From contig JAPFBL010001928.1 in assembly GCA_026182355.1 (NCBI GenBank), positions 4,439,501 through 4,503,500 on the forward strand: DNA of 64,000 nucleotides. Direction: 5' to 3'. Of this stretch, positions 36,065 through 47,479 are shown in pieces. Within the stretch, counting starts at the first letter, position 1, and every line of letters starts with the position of its first letter. The DNA comes from Hermatobates lingyangjiaoensis. Lineage: Eukaryota; Arthropoda; Insecta; Hemiptera; Hermatobatidae. Both the position numbers and the translations under genes were made by a program. Under the pieces are notes generated by a model that was not told where the DNA came from, made no database searches, and saw only the letters and a list, made by a program, of their open reading frames with translations.

Positions 36065-37990
36065 TAACGGTAAGTTGTATTTCTGAGAGAAGTAAAGCTG
36101 GCACTCGCAACACTGTACACAGATAACAACAGTAATGGTTAAACATTATTCTTCTCAAAACACAAACATGTAAAAATAAATACAAACAGCATTTCATCTA
36201 TGAGTATACATTATATGAAATTGGTATAAATAGGCAGCAGATCCTCTTTTAAACAAGTATCATTAAAATTAACCGCAGTCTCGGCATTCACGATCTTAAG
36301 ACTGAGAGATTCGATCCTACGAACTAACCTCCTGCTAACAGGGTTCAACTGGAAAAGGAGTTGATCAAGTGACATGTTAAATTAAAATCGATGACTCATG
36401 CTTAGTCATTGCTATAAATAGATTAAAAGGATAGTACAGGTTAATATAAAGAGAAGGTCAAAGGTCAATAATGAACAAGAAACAAGCGGTTAGAATAAAA
36501 GAGTTGAAAGGTCAACGGTATAAGTGGACTAATAGAGAATACATAGATTAAGAAAATTATTAATAATAATTAATAATAATAATAATTAAGATTAATAGTA
36601 AACTAGAAAAGATATATTAAATAAAGAGTTGAAAGAGAGTAAGAATTAATAGGGAAGGTGTAGTTAGTTAGAAAATAAAGAAAAGAATAATAATAATAAA
36701 TATAAAAATAAATAATAATAAATAAATAATAATAAATATAAAATAAATATTATATGAAATACTCATAATAGATAGTTTAATGTTAACAAACTCGGTTTTA
36801 CGTGATATTCAGCCTTTAAGATACTTTATAAAACAGAAATGGTAAAACACGTAACTATACCAAAATGAATTACATTGGAGAGAAAGAGAGGGGGAATAGA
36901 CAGAGGAAAGTTTCAATAATAAAGAATTTTTTTTTAAATATAAAAACTTTTTCTTTTTCTATAATTATTCTATGTATGTTGATGCAGTTCACTTTAAATA
37001 ATAAAGTAGAGTTCACTGCTTGATTAGCATTGTTAATTAGGTAAAATTATTTCTGGATTATTTTTACTGAAAAAGAGTAGTCATTAATCATTAAATCTTC
37101 TTATTTATGGTGGAAATGTCGTGGTTATTATCAACTGTTGCGAGGTTTTGAACGGTGGTCCACACGTTTTGACTCAACTGAAAATGGGATATTAAAATTA
37201 AAAACAAAAAATAGGTTTTATTTTTTTTTTGAATTCGCTGGACGGAAGGCTGGTCCAGTAATAGAGGAACCAGCTGGTGACGGCTGAAGGTCGATCTCTG
37301 ATGCAAGGCCCGATCCGATACGCTGTTTCCTAACCAACACTGGGCAATACGTAACACCCCCACATCAACAGAGCCCCATTCAACCTCCAGCACATTAATA
37401 CCAGAACACCTTATTCAGGCTACATCAACACTTGCGAAACGCAATTACCTTTGGGGTAAACACAATCCAAACCAGAAAAGATGCAACGTACTCTAACAAC
37501 TATTTGACTCATCAAGCTTGAGCTAAGTTAGCTCTGTAAATCATTAACAAAGGTTTAACCATGCTTACTAATATCATTATTAGCACTAGAGTGATACATT
37601 ACTTAGGTTACTAACAACTCATCAACCTAGACCGAATGGAACACAACTAACAGGATTTCATCAATTTAGGTCTCCAAAAAAAACAGCACGTATAGCACTA
37701 TTTACTCTCACGTAGAACTTTGTGGTTAATTACCAAATGAGAACTCAAGAACTAACAGGACAACATTATTTAAATCCCCTTAAAAAGAGCTCTGTGTATC
37801 CCGCTCTCACATTGTAATTGAAAGTTACCTACTAGAGTTACCTTCTTTTGAATAACACTTTTGAGTTGTTCTTGAATAACACTCAAGAACTCATGTGATA
37901 TCGTCATTTTAGGTCTGAGAAGAAAACTACATACATAACACTCTTTTATCCCTACATAAAAACCTGACGTCACTTTCTAAAACAGACTAT
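36065..37990. other. no gene seen; AAT-rich tract and a GC-richer patch
   Basis: Bases 36540-36760 are rich in AATAAT-type simple sequence. Bases 37225-37440 are GC-richer, and the minus-strand frame 37091-37393 gives VEWGSVDVGVLRIAQCWLGN and more, without a family I recognise. It may be a mobile-element relic. Confidence 0.4.
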
Positions 37991-38029
37991 TGCAGAGAGT
38001 CAATAATGTCAATTAAAGCCTCCAAGTTC

Positions 38030-38425
38030 ATTACAAATGATTCGCGCATGCCAATTAGGTTTTATTTGTAAATTTTAATTCAGTTTATCATTATACCAAG
38101 TAAAGAATTCAATTCCTTTTCTCTCAGTAATTAGATTATTATTTCTTCCCGAATATTGTATTATAGGCTTTTGAAGATGTACGAAATTGAAAGGCCGCAT
38201 TAATGTTCAGACGGATGATGTCATTTTGTCAACATTGATTTATTAGCAGTATAACTCTAAAGGTTACCAACTCCAATGAAACTTTGAATTGTTTACTCAT
38301 GCCAATCCAGCGTTTTATGTTGTAATTTTAGATTCAGTTTATCATCTATACCAAGTAAGCATAATTCAATTCCTTTTCTAATCAGTTGAATAAGCATAAA
38401 TATTACTTATGCTTCCTAAAGAAGC
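38030..38425 (+). repeat. diverged tandem duplication, about 245-bp unit
   Basis: Blocks AATTCAGTTTATCATTATACC and AAGAATTCAATTCCTTTTCT (about 38078-38122) recur as GATTCAGTTTATCATCTATACC and ATAATTCAATTCCTTTTCTA (about 38330-38372). Confidence 0.65.
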
Positions 38426-38619
38426 ATTATAAATTTGTTTCTTTATTGTTTTAAGAGTAACGCAGGGTTGCTAAATTGGTATTTATGGTCAGATTTCATT
38501 AGTGAAGAGTGCGAATGTATATTTTGCATATACCATAACTAAAGTTATCAACTCCTTTCTCGACGTTGCACTTGTTGATACTCACATGACAGCCCTAATG
38601 TTGCCTTGATTAGATTAGC

Positions 38620-39085
38620 TAAGTATCTACCTAGAGTAACACTGTTGCATGGAATTACTGTCCCTAATAGGTGACCTAAGCATAAATCATTACTGTTGAT
38701 GAATTCCTAAAGATATGCTACTTAAAGTAATGTTGTTGATTGTATTAGTGTATATACCTAGAGTAACGCAGTTGATGGAAATTACTGTCTAATATGACCT
38801 AGTATCATACTGGTGATGAATATTGGGATATGTACTGAAGTATGTTGTTGAATTGTATATTTTGCATATACCTAGAGTAACACTGTTGATGGAAATTACT
38901 GTCTAATATGACCTAGTATCATACTGTTGATGAATATTGGGATATGTACCTGAAGTAATGTTGTTGATTGGTATTAGTGTATATACCTAGAGTAACACTG
39001 TTGATGGAAATTACTGTCTAATATGACCTAGTATCATACTGTTGATGAATATTGGGATATGTACCTAAAGTAATGTTGTTGTTGT
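38620..39085 (+). repeat. tandem array, about 115-bp unit, four copies
   Basis: The unit TATATACCTAGAGTAACACT, GTTGATGGAAATTACTGTCT, AATATGACCTAGTATCATAC, TGTTGATGAATATTGGGATA recurs with starts near 38751, 38865 and 38980, after a more diverged first copy from about 38620. Confidence 0.92.
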
Positions 39086-39089
39086 AATT

Positions 39090-40540
39090 TAATCTAATAT
39101 ACGATACTTATTTATAATCTAAAATCTCTAAACTGTGCCAATCCTATAAATAAGGGCATCCAGTTTGACTTGAGACTCAGATCAATGAAAGAAATGAACT
39201 TAAAACGTGATTCAAATATCGTAATTTAGCAAATGTGTATTGTAATTAAATTAATAATCTGTTATTGCCATAATTAGAATCTCAATGTGAGAAATGTTTT
39301 CACAATACATCTTTCTATGTTCTCGAGGTCACTTCCACTAATTACAATGTAAACGCCGATCTAACCTTAGCGGGAATGACTTCAAATTAAATTGAATCAA
39401 CTGATTGCATTAGTTCAGTTTAAGTTTGACGTCGAATGGTAATCTAGATGTTGAAGGCAATGAAAATTAATGTTTGGACACAAATTTAATCGTTTAGCTA
39501 CCAGCTTTTGTTTCAAATCTTTGTAGGCTGTACAATAAGGTTTCAATAACTTCTTTACCAATTTGTTAAACAGTTTGTCGGAAAAGCAGCATAAACTACG
39601 GAATGGGAGTATAGAACTGGAATTTCAAGGAAACCTGACGCAAATCCAGTCATGCTAATTTTCCTAGCTCACTATTTTCAATTATAGCTCGAAAAACAAC
39701 TCTTGGTCATACTTACCTCAAAGAAAGACTGAGAAGTGGGAGAGTTAATAAGAGTTAAAAAAAAATACGAGTAAAAGAGAAAATAACAGTAAGTGAATAA
39801 AAGAGTGAGGAGGGGAGGAAAAAAGAGCGAATGATAATGACAGAGAGAAGAAATAATCGAGAGTGATAAAGAGAGAGTGAGTGATACAAAGATGCAATTG
39901 TGTTGGAACTGAGGAGCGATAAGGAGTGATATAGTGATAAATAGTGTTATAGATAGAGAGAAAGAGGGATGCTAAAAGTGAAGATTGAGTGAAGATCCCT
40001 CCAGTTCCGGTCTATAATTAGCAGAAATGTCAACAAGCTTGTGACTTCCGTCAATAGACTTCCAATACTAGTCTATGGAGTCCAAAAATAACAAAATTAT
40101 TTTTCCAAAGCCTACTTCAAACAGATATAAATCCAGACCATCCAGCTAATTGGTTTCTAATTTTAGCCAAAGCCACGAATCTTTTGAACAAGAAGGTCTC
40201 AGTGAAATACAAACGACCAAACAGTCAATCATTTTGATAGATTATCTTCTTCCTCTGAATGTGTAATATAATTATTTTTATTTTATTAAGTTTAATGCAT
40301 AGTTTAATTTGTTATACTTAAAGGGTTAAATTGTTTATAAATTTTATAATTTTTTATGAAATCTATACAGAATATCTTATGGTAGTCGCAGAATGTTTGT
40401 GGTCAGATGTAAAGGGTCAACTCTCTGCAACATCATAGTCTTCTTAAAGAAGAAAAACCAAGGTATAGTAAAACTGTGGACAATTAAGTTAATTCTTTAA
40501 GGGAAATAGGTGTTTTCTTTGCTAACTTCAACCACACTTG
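39090..40540. other. no gene seen
   Basis: AT-rich. Purine-rich stretches with GAGAGAG occur at 39720-39970. No recognisable gene. Confidence 0.45.
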
Positions 40541-40547
40541 CAGCTGT

Positions 40548-40550
40548 GTG

Positions 40551-40606
<56 letters not shown>

Positions 40607-40870
40607 TTGTGGTGTGTGTGTGGTGTTGTGGTGGGTGTGTGAGTGTATGAGTGTGTGTGGGGGGGGGGGGTGTTGTGGTGTGTGTGTGAGTGTGTGAGCT
40701 TGAGTGTGTGTGTGAGTGTATGAGTGAGAGTGGAGAGAGAGAGAGAGAGAGAGAGAGGGGGAGATAGAGTGAAAAGTGAGAGTAAGGGAAAGAGTAAAAA
40801 AGAAATATTATAGAATAAGAAAGAGAGAGAAAGGGAGAGTAAAAGAAAGAGTGAGAGTGTGAGACAGGGT
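40548..40870. repeat. compound (GT)n/(GA)n microsatellite
   Basis: A GT run of about 50 bp passes into imperfect GTGTGGTGT, a run of 10 G near 40660, GAGTGTGT, then GAGAGAG. The His/Thr- and Ser-rich open frame on the complement is an artefact. Confidence 0.95.
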
Positions 40871-42199
40871 GAAAGGGAAGCACAAAGAATTGTATTATTG
40901 GTTTCACCTTTTTCATTCCAAGCTCTACCTTTAAATAAGTATTAACCCTGTTAAAAAATATTAACTTTTCAAAACATCAAAGTTAATCATAATCAAATCG
41001 AGATTGAAGTGGTTTATATTTACAAAAAAAAGAAAAACAATTACAATCACAAACATTGTACATTCTATTGAATGAACTGATAAAATCGGACCACATGTTT
41101 AGCAAATGTTATCTCAGAACAAGATGTTTATCATATCTTGGATTAGATAATGGTTGTTTGTTCACATTTAATTTAACTATGAAGTTTTCTTATGTAATGA
41201 TTATCATCCACATTTTGCTTCATCATGTACTCGAAACTTTAAGCTTTCACATGAATGAAGGCAGAAACTACTGATTTCCTTTATGTGTAGCTCTTTAGGC
41301 ACATCAGAACACTAACACTAAGCACAGAATAATGAAAAAACAAACAAAATATTACCGTTTGGAAAATACACCGGAGTCAAGTGCCTTTTTTCAACTTCCT
41401 CAAATATGGACTTAATGAATGAAGAAAATAAAGTAGAAAAAAATGGTTAGAACTCCTTGTCCAAATGAACCTCGAAGTACATTCTTAAAGAAAACTAAAA
41501 GAATTTAAGAATATATACTGAAAATCTAACCGTACAATGTTCTCTTAACTACCACTTGTGGAAGCTGGAGCAAACATCATAGAAAATGGGACTGAGTCTG
41601 GAAGAAGCGGGAAACATTGCAACACATTCTATGTGAAAGACAGGAAGGATAATAACCTCCACAGAGGTTATAACATCCAAAGAGGATAAAAATCACTACA
41701 AACTCAGTAAATCTCACAAAACCAGTAGAAGGTGAGATATACTTCTCCAATCACCGTTATGAGGTTCATTAAAGGACTCAAAATCTAATGTTAATTAGAG
41801 AAACATCGAAAAAAGGAAAAACAACAGCATTGATATGGTTGCGATGAGAATAGACTCAATGAGACAAAATAATAACCTGTCACATTGTTTGAGAACAATT
41901 ATTCCACTTTTGTTGTAACTAATAGAATTGATATAGGGGACATTTAGATAAATGAAATAATTAATAAATTGACTATCTATGAGTTTGATAGTACTTTACC
42001 ACAGATAGTGGTATTGTCATCTACTCAAAAGGTAACATTAAAATAAAACCAAACCTCAATTCATAATCAAAGAAGTTAGTATTATAATCGATTATAGTAA
42101 AGTTGAGGGTATGGTTCGCCAAAGCTTTACTTTCCTATAACTAATCATGAAAGATCGATTCATGTTTTAATCAAGTTAATCATAATAAATGGAGTCTAT

Positions 42200-42335
42200 A
42201 GAGTAGATGTGCTCAATGATTTTTAGGCAATATTGGATGATGAGAAAGTCACTTTTTTCTTCAAAATGTGATTTTCACTTTTTTTTCTCCTATCCTACTA
42301 CTTCTAGAGTCGAAAAGAAGTTTGGGAATACGGTA
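42200..42335 (-). repeat. R-A fragment, minus orientation
   Basis: GATGATGAGAAAGTCACTTTTTTC and TTTTTTTCTCCTATCCTACT match the internal part of R-A read in reverse (compare 20370-20440). Confidence 0.55.
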
Positions 42336-42520
42336 GAAATCACACTGCCAATGTAATGAACTCTATCGTAAATCTATTTGTAAACAAATTATTAATTTAT
42401 ATATTATTAATATCTGAAGTTACAATATAAATGAGAAACCTTTGTTGATATCATAAATGCATATTACTTAAAAGTTAAATTGTCTAATGGTAGTGCTTAT
42501 TGTATAAATATGTTCTACCT

Positions 42521-42560
42521 CTGAAGAAGACGTAAACATACGTTGAAACGTTGGCATTAA
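42521..42560 (+). repeat. isolated CTGAAGA-hairpin-GAAACGTTGG motif
   Basis: CTGAAGAAG, then ACGTA-AACA-TACGT (perfect 5-bp stem), then TGAAACGTTGGC. This has the same layout as the motif inside the foldback elements, but no palindrome surrounds it. Confidence 0.65.
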
Positions 42561-42674
42561 GGAGTTTATTGAAACCTAACCAAAACCTTCGAAGTAGAAA
42601 CTCGACGAACATATAAACAGTGTGGTCTAGAAATAAAATTAGTTTTACTAAACTCATTAACTAACTTGAATTTG

Positions 42675-42990
42675 ATAGGCAGGCTTACAAGAGAACACAC
42701 ATAGGCCGAACATTGGCCTTTTGTGATACATACCACACAATAAACATTCATATATTGAGAGTCTTAAATGTTGGCTAATTCAAATGCACCTAGAGTAGAG
42801 ATCTTTAACAAGTACCTGACATCGTACAGGCTCGAGACCGATTGCTTAATGTCCTCACTCCTTGGGACGACTTGCTCAAGGTTGATACAACTCCCGCGTG
42901 AATAAATCAATAGTCAAAGTGGGTATTGAACCCCGGATCTACCAGTCCTGAGGAAAGCACATTACGACTAAACTAACCTGGCTCCCTAAA
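42675..42990 (-). mobile_element. tRNA-derived SINE, near full length
   Basis: The minus strand starts GGAGCCAGGTTAGTTTAGTC, followed by GGTAGATCCGGGGTTCAATA (B-box-like), GAGTGAGGACATTAAGC and GAGCCTGTACGATGTCAGG, and ends near CAAAAGGCCAATGTTCGGCC and TGTGTTCTCTTGTAAGCCTG. Confidence 0.8.
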
Positions 42991-43950
42991 TATATATTAA
43001 AAATAAATTACTATATTATTATACTCGTAATCCTGTTACAAAGAACTTAGCTAGAAAGAAATCAGTTTTTAAAGTTGTTATTCAGATGTTATTAAAAGTA
43101 TAAAACAGAAATAGTCTCTCTTATACATACAACCAATTAAATTTTGTAAATAACTAAAAATACTGGGTAAGCTTCTCGGCTATTATTCACGCACCATAAA
43201 CAACCCTAAAGGCGTGTTAATTAAAACAAAGGGGTGCACTTTACTTTTATATTTGTTTCAAATGTATTTCTACATTTAGTTAAAAAATTATATTTATATT
43301 TTTTTTTTTTTTTGTCATACTAGTTCACCGAACAATAAACTGTACTGACAAATCAAATAGAACGGACTTGTTATGGACTTCATAAGAAGTCCATAGATAA
43401 TATTAATGACCAATATTTATTTGTGGTTAATATTTAGCATCTGTAACACTGAAAAATATCCATATTACTAGTTTGAAGAAAATAAATATCTAAAATGGCC
43501 ACATGACTTCATGCAACAATAAATTACCTAATCACTTAAATACTTAACTAATGAAACTGAGTGCCACGACACGTTTTCAGTGAACTTATCTGAACTTTAA
43601 TTCATGTATGTTAATTTTATAGTACTACTAATAAAAGCAATTATAATTTGCTATAATTATAATGATTAAAACTCTAGTCTAGCAAAAGACATGGAAATTA
43701 AACTAATATTTAATATTTAGGGAAATTTATTGATTAATCATTTAAGTAATGGTTGTTTCTTTAGAGTTATAAACAAACAAGTAGAACTGAAAATTCATTG
43801 TATATGTCTAAACATGTTGGGTTCAGTTAAAAAAAGTTGTAGAAATTTATTGAAGATTGGCCTTGGTCCATTGAAGACATCAATCAGGAACAGTGGTACG
43901 TAAAAATATTGTTTAATACTATTTTGATACATTATATATATATTTAATTA

Positions 43951-44401
43951 TATTCAAAATCAAAGTTTATCAGGACTCGGTCAGTTCTTTAGAATCAAAT
44001 TAAACTCTCATTGCCAACGTTTCGGATTTTGTTTAAAAGCCAAACCTTTTTCATAGGCCTACAAAACAGAGGAAATAGTAAGAAATAATTCAATCAGTCA
44101 AAAATCAAACATACATAAAAAAGCGCAATTAGCTACAAATAAGAAATTACAATAGAAATTTTGACAATAGGTTAGTGAGAGAAATTACAGAAGTATAAAA
44201 TTTTTGAAACAGAAAAAACTAAGTATTTCATGAAATATTATTTTTCGTCTGTGGATTTTTCTTTTTGAATGATTGAATTATTTCTTATATTTCCTCTCTT
44301 TTGTAGGCCTATGAAAAAGGTTTTAAATAAAAACCGAAACGTTGGCAATGAGAGTTTAATTTAAACCTGAAGAACTGACCGAGTCCCAATACACTTTAAT
44401 T

Positions 44402-44405
<4 letters not shown>
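43951..44405. mobile_element. large foldback element, AACGTTGGC type
   Basis: The left arm (about 43951-44095) with GGACTCGGTCAGTTCTTTAG and GCCAACGTTTCGG is repeated inverted at about 44265-44405 (CCGAAACGTTGGCAATGAGA to CTGACCGAGTC). Each arm contains GGTTT...AAACC-GAAACGTTGGC, the motif seen also at 42.54 kb. The loop of about 170 bp is AT-rich. A (TA)n tract abuts the right end (44405-44432). Confidence 0.9.
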
Positions 44406-44432
<27 letters not shown>

Positions 44433-44999
44433 ATATATAGGAAAAATCAATACTCCCTCGATATTGAAAACAATTGTGTATTATTGCATAGTATTTAACC
44501 GTGAAATAAATTATTATTTTTGCTAGTTCCGTTAAACAAAGAATGCTTTTTTTTTTTTTAAAAAATCACAAATATTGACATTTTTTTATTTTACTTTTTT
44601 TTTTTTAAATAAAAAACATAATATGGTTTGAATTTATGGGAACCTGATTGACAACGTCAGTCGATTGAATGAAGGGGTGTCTTTTAAGGAATGGGGGTAG
44701 CATCTGGTTAGAAAAGCAAATTCACCCTTTCCAATCACCCCTAAGGAAACAAATTAAGGTTCCAGAGGGGATGAGTACAAAATAATTTCACGGCTGAATG
44801 CAGCAATATTCACGAATCCATTATTCAACGTGTCTCCAAAAGTCTCTAGAATTTCTTTCAATACTGTTTTTAATAATTAAAGCCAGTTATTTAGTTGTCT
44901 TTATCAAGAAATAGGAAAAAAACTTGGAAATATATTTGATATATTGCATCTAAGATGCAAAATTAATGTGAAACATACATATAAAAACATAAAAAGATT

Positions 45000-45232
45000 T
45001 CACATAAACACGTGAAATAACAATCAATGATCAAACCACAATAAGAAATGGGAAAACAAGACTAAGATCTTTCAACCGTAACAAGCGGTCTTCGTCAGAG
45101 TCAAAAACCCAACATTTTGACTGTGTTGACCATCAGTTGGGTTTATGACTCTGACGAAGACCACTTGTTACGGTTGAAAGATCTTAGTCTTGTTTTCCCA
45201 TTTCTTACTGTGGTTTGATCATTGATAAGAAC
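45000..45232. mobile_element. foldback element, CACGTGAAATAAC family, best copy
   Basis: Arms AATGATCAAACCACAATAAG to GTCAAAAACCCAAC and the inverted GTTGGGTTTATGACTCTGAC to TGTGGTTTGATCATT span about 45028-45225. Both arms contain CTGACGAAGACC...CTTGTTACGGTTGAAAGATC (45151-45179 forward, 45070-45098 reverse). The outer left end ACACGTGAAATAACAATC recurs at 15815 and, inverted, at 5118. Confidence 0.9.
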
Positions 45233-45544
45233 ATGAATGGAATAGGTCTTATTTGTAAAATTCTAAATCTGTGAATTCACTGGAGTGTTTATCTATGGAA
45301 GTAGAACAAACCTTCAAAGATATTGTATTCAATTTGAGAAACAGTGAACACCAAAGACAGTCACTGAGACAAAAAAATCATATTGCAAGTTGAAACATCA
45401 CTATGAACCGAGAAAACCTTGATTATCAAGTACAGTAAAGGCGCCTTTACTTATATAAATAAGTTACACATCAATAGACCATAACATCAACAATATATTA
45501 TATGTAATGTTACATATAATATATAAAATATGTAAATGCATAGA

Positions 45545-46000
45545 TTAGGTTAAGTAAATTACAGCGGGGTTACAAAAGAACGCACATAGTCTGACATTGG
45601 TCCTTTGTGATACCATACAATGAACATTCTACATTGGGAGTCGTAAAGTTTGCTTAACTCAAGTGTACTTGAGAGTAGCGAGTCTCTAACGGTTACCTTA
45701 TATTGTACAGGCTCTGGACTGACGGCTTAACATCCTCTCTGTTCCATTTGTTGCAATCTCTGACTCCTTCCCTTACGTACCCTATTCTTTCCTATATCTT
45801 TCATCAAGTAACAATCAGTTTCATAGAGTCTACCAGGCTTATGTTTTACAGCTTTGTTGATGTAGGTCGTGGAAGCCCGCCTCCGCGAGGCCCACCTGGG
45901 TATTTCACAAGGACTGTATCGTTTTCTCATTGAAAATCAGTAAATAAATCGAGGGTCTGAGCGATTAATGAACCCCGGATCTACCACGTAGACACTGGGT
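45545..46000 (-). mobile_element. tRNA-derived SINE interrupted by repeat R-C
   Basis: SINE 3' blocks are at 45550-45745 (minus), and the head with CCGGGGTTCATTAATCGCTC is at 45950-45985. About 200 bp between them (about 45745-45945) matches repeat R-C of 23.5 kb. Either R-C inserted into the SINE, or the two travel as one composite. Confidence 0.7.
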
Positions 46001-46204
46001 TGGAAATGTATATGTTAATATTGAAATGTAAAAGTAAACCATTAATCAAAAAGGGACTAAGTTAAAAGAAATTCGATTCATGGCACTGATACTGCACGTG
46101 ATTACACATATACTATATACACGAGATATTGGACACAGAGGGCAACAAATATTACCTTCCATTGTAAACGCGATACCAAAATTAAACCTGATGCATTACT
46201 TTTA

Positions 46205-46375
46205 TTCATTCTGAGATAAAATAGATAAACAAACAAAAGTCTCCTCACAAATGAAGTTTTATTCAACAGCAACAACGCGTTTTGAACACAAAGTGTTTGA
46301 AACGCGTTGTTACTGTTGAATAAAACTTCATTTGTGTGGAGACTTTTGTTTGTTTATCCATTTTACCTCAGAATG
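46205..46375. mobile_element. palindromic MITE, ACGCGTT family, third subfamily
   Basis: AAACAAACAAAAGTCTCCTC to CAACAACGCGTTTTGAACAC is repeated inverted to AGACTTTTGTTTGTTTATCC. The centre is AACACAAAGTGTTTGAAACG. The right flank GAGTAAATACCACA is shared with the 13.8 and 14.5 kb elements. Confidence 0.88.
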
Positions 46376-46462
46376 AGTAAATACCACACAATTATGGATT
46401 GTACAACTAATGATTACTTTTATTGTTCTACATGTGATAAAAAGTCAAAATTAAAGTAAAAA

Positions 46463-46530
46463 ATCTGGAATGGCCTACACTCAACTTTACTATAAGTAAA
46501 TATAATATGAAACTTCTTGGCTCATAATGT
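46463..46530 (+). repeat. R-B fragment
   Basis: AAATCTGGAATGGCCTACAC, ACTTTACTATAAGTAAATAT and AAACTTCTTGG match the start of R-B. Confidence 0.7.
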
Positions 46531-47479
46531 CCAATTTAGACAGTGACATAGCAACTATTTTTACGACCTACCCGCGGCGGTCGTAAGATCCTCCCCACCG
46601 CCACTGATCGCTGATAAACGGTTAACCTTCAAAATTTCAGAAAATCCTCAAAATATTTATTTTCATGGAATCACAATCAAGGATCTAATTTGAGACTCCT
46701 GTTATCAGTCACAGACTTTCATGTTAGTACAGTACTCGAATACATATAAAGCTATCATCAAAGAAAACTAAAGATTTTTTAAAACAACAACGCATAATTC
46801 AAATCATAAAAAAATTGTTAAAATAAATTAACGGACTACTCAAAAACAAATATAAATCAACTTTTATGGTTTATGGTTTATCTTTTAAAAAACCCTTTTA
46901 AAAAACTAGTTTTGAACAATTTAAAATAAATTTATTTTAAATTTGCAAATACTACAGTTGAAAAATTCGTTTAAAAACGATCTTACACTCATAAACATAG
47001 AAACAATTACGATATAAAAGATCATTTTGGTACAAAATTTTAGTTTTTTTGTTAGCTTTTTATTCTTATAATTTTTTATTATTTTCCATTTTTTCCCCTT
47101 TTAAACGCCACCACCACCTGGCACATGACACCCAGGCTAGTATAATGCCTTAATTTAACATATTAAAATATTTGTCTACTAATTCCTTGTGTTAAAATAA
47201 CAGTTTAAATCACAGAAAACTATAGGCGCAAAACTATATCCACAGCAAATTTGACAGAAACTGTCAGATGGAAGATTTAAGGAGTCCCAATTAAAAACTG
47301 AGTCCCAATTTTCACTTATTTAGACTTGTATGTTGTTAAAACGTGGCTTGAGGGGTTGGTTCGGGACCCCTTATTGGGTATTCGGGGTTACCCTGATAGT
47401 ACAGGGCATTCCGCTATCCACCACCTGCGGACCCGCCTGGTAGCCACCCAAGCCCCAGGACCCCCCCTGACTAACTTAA

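Noticed and set aside
45703..45933. Protein-coding gene on either strand
   Set aside because: Dispersed repeat R-C inside a SINE; the frame has no recognised domain.
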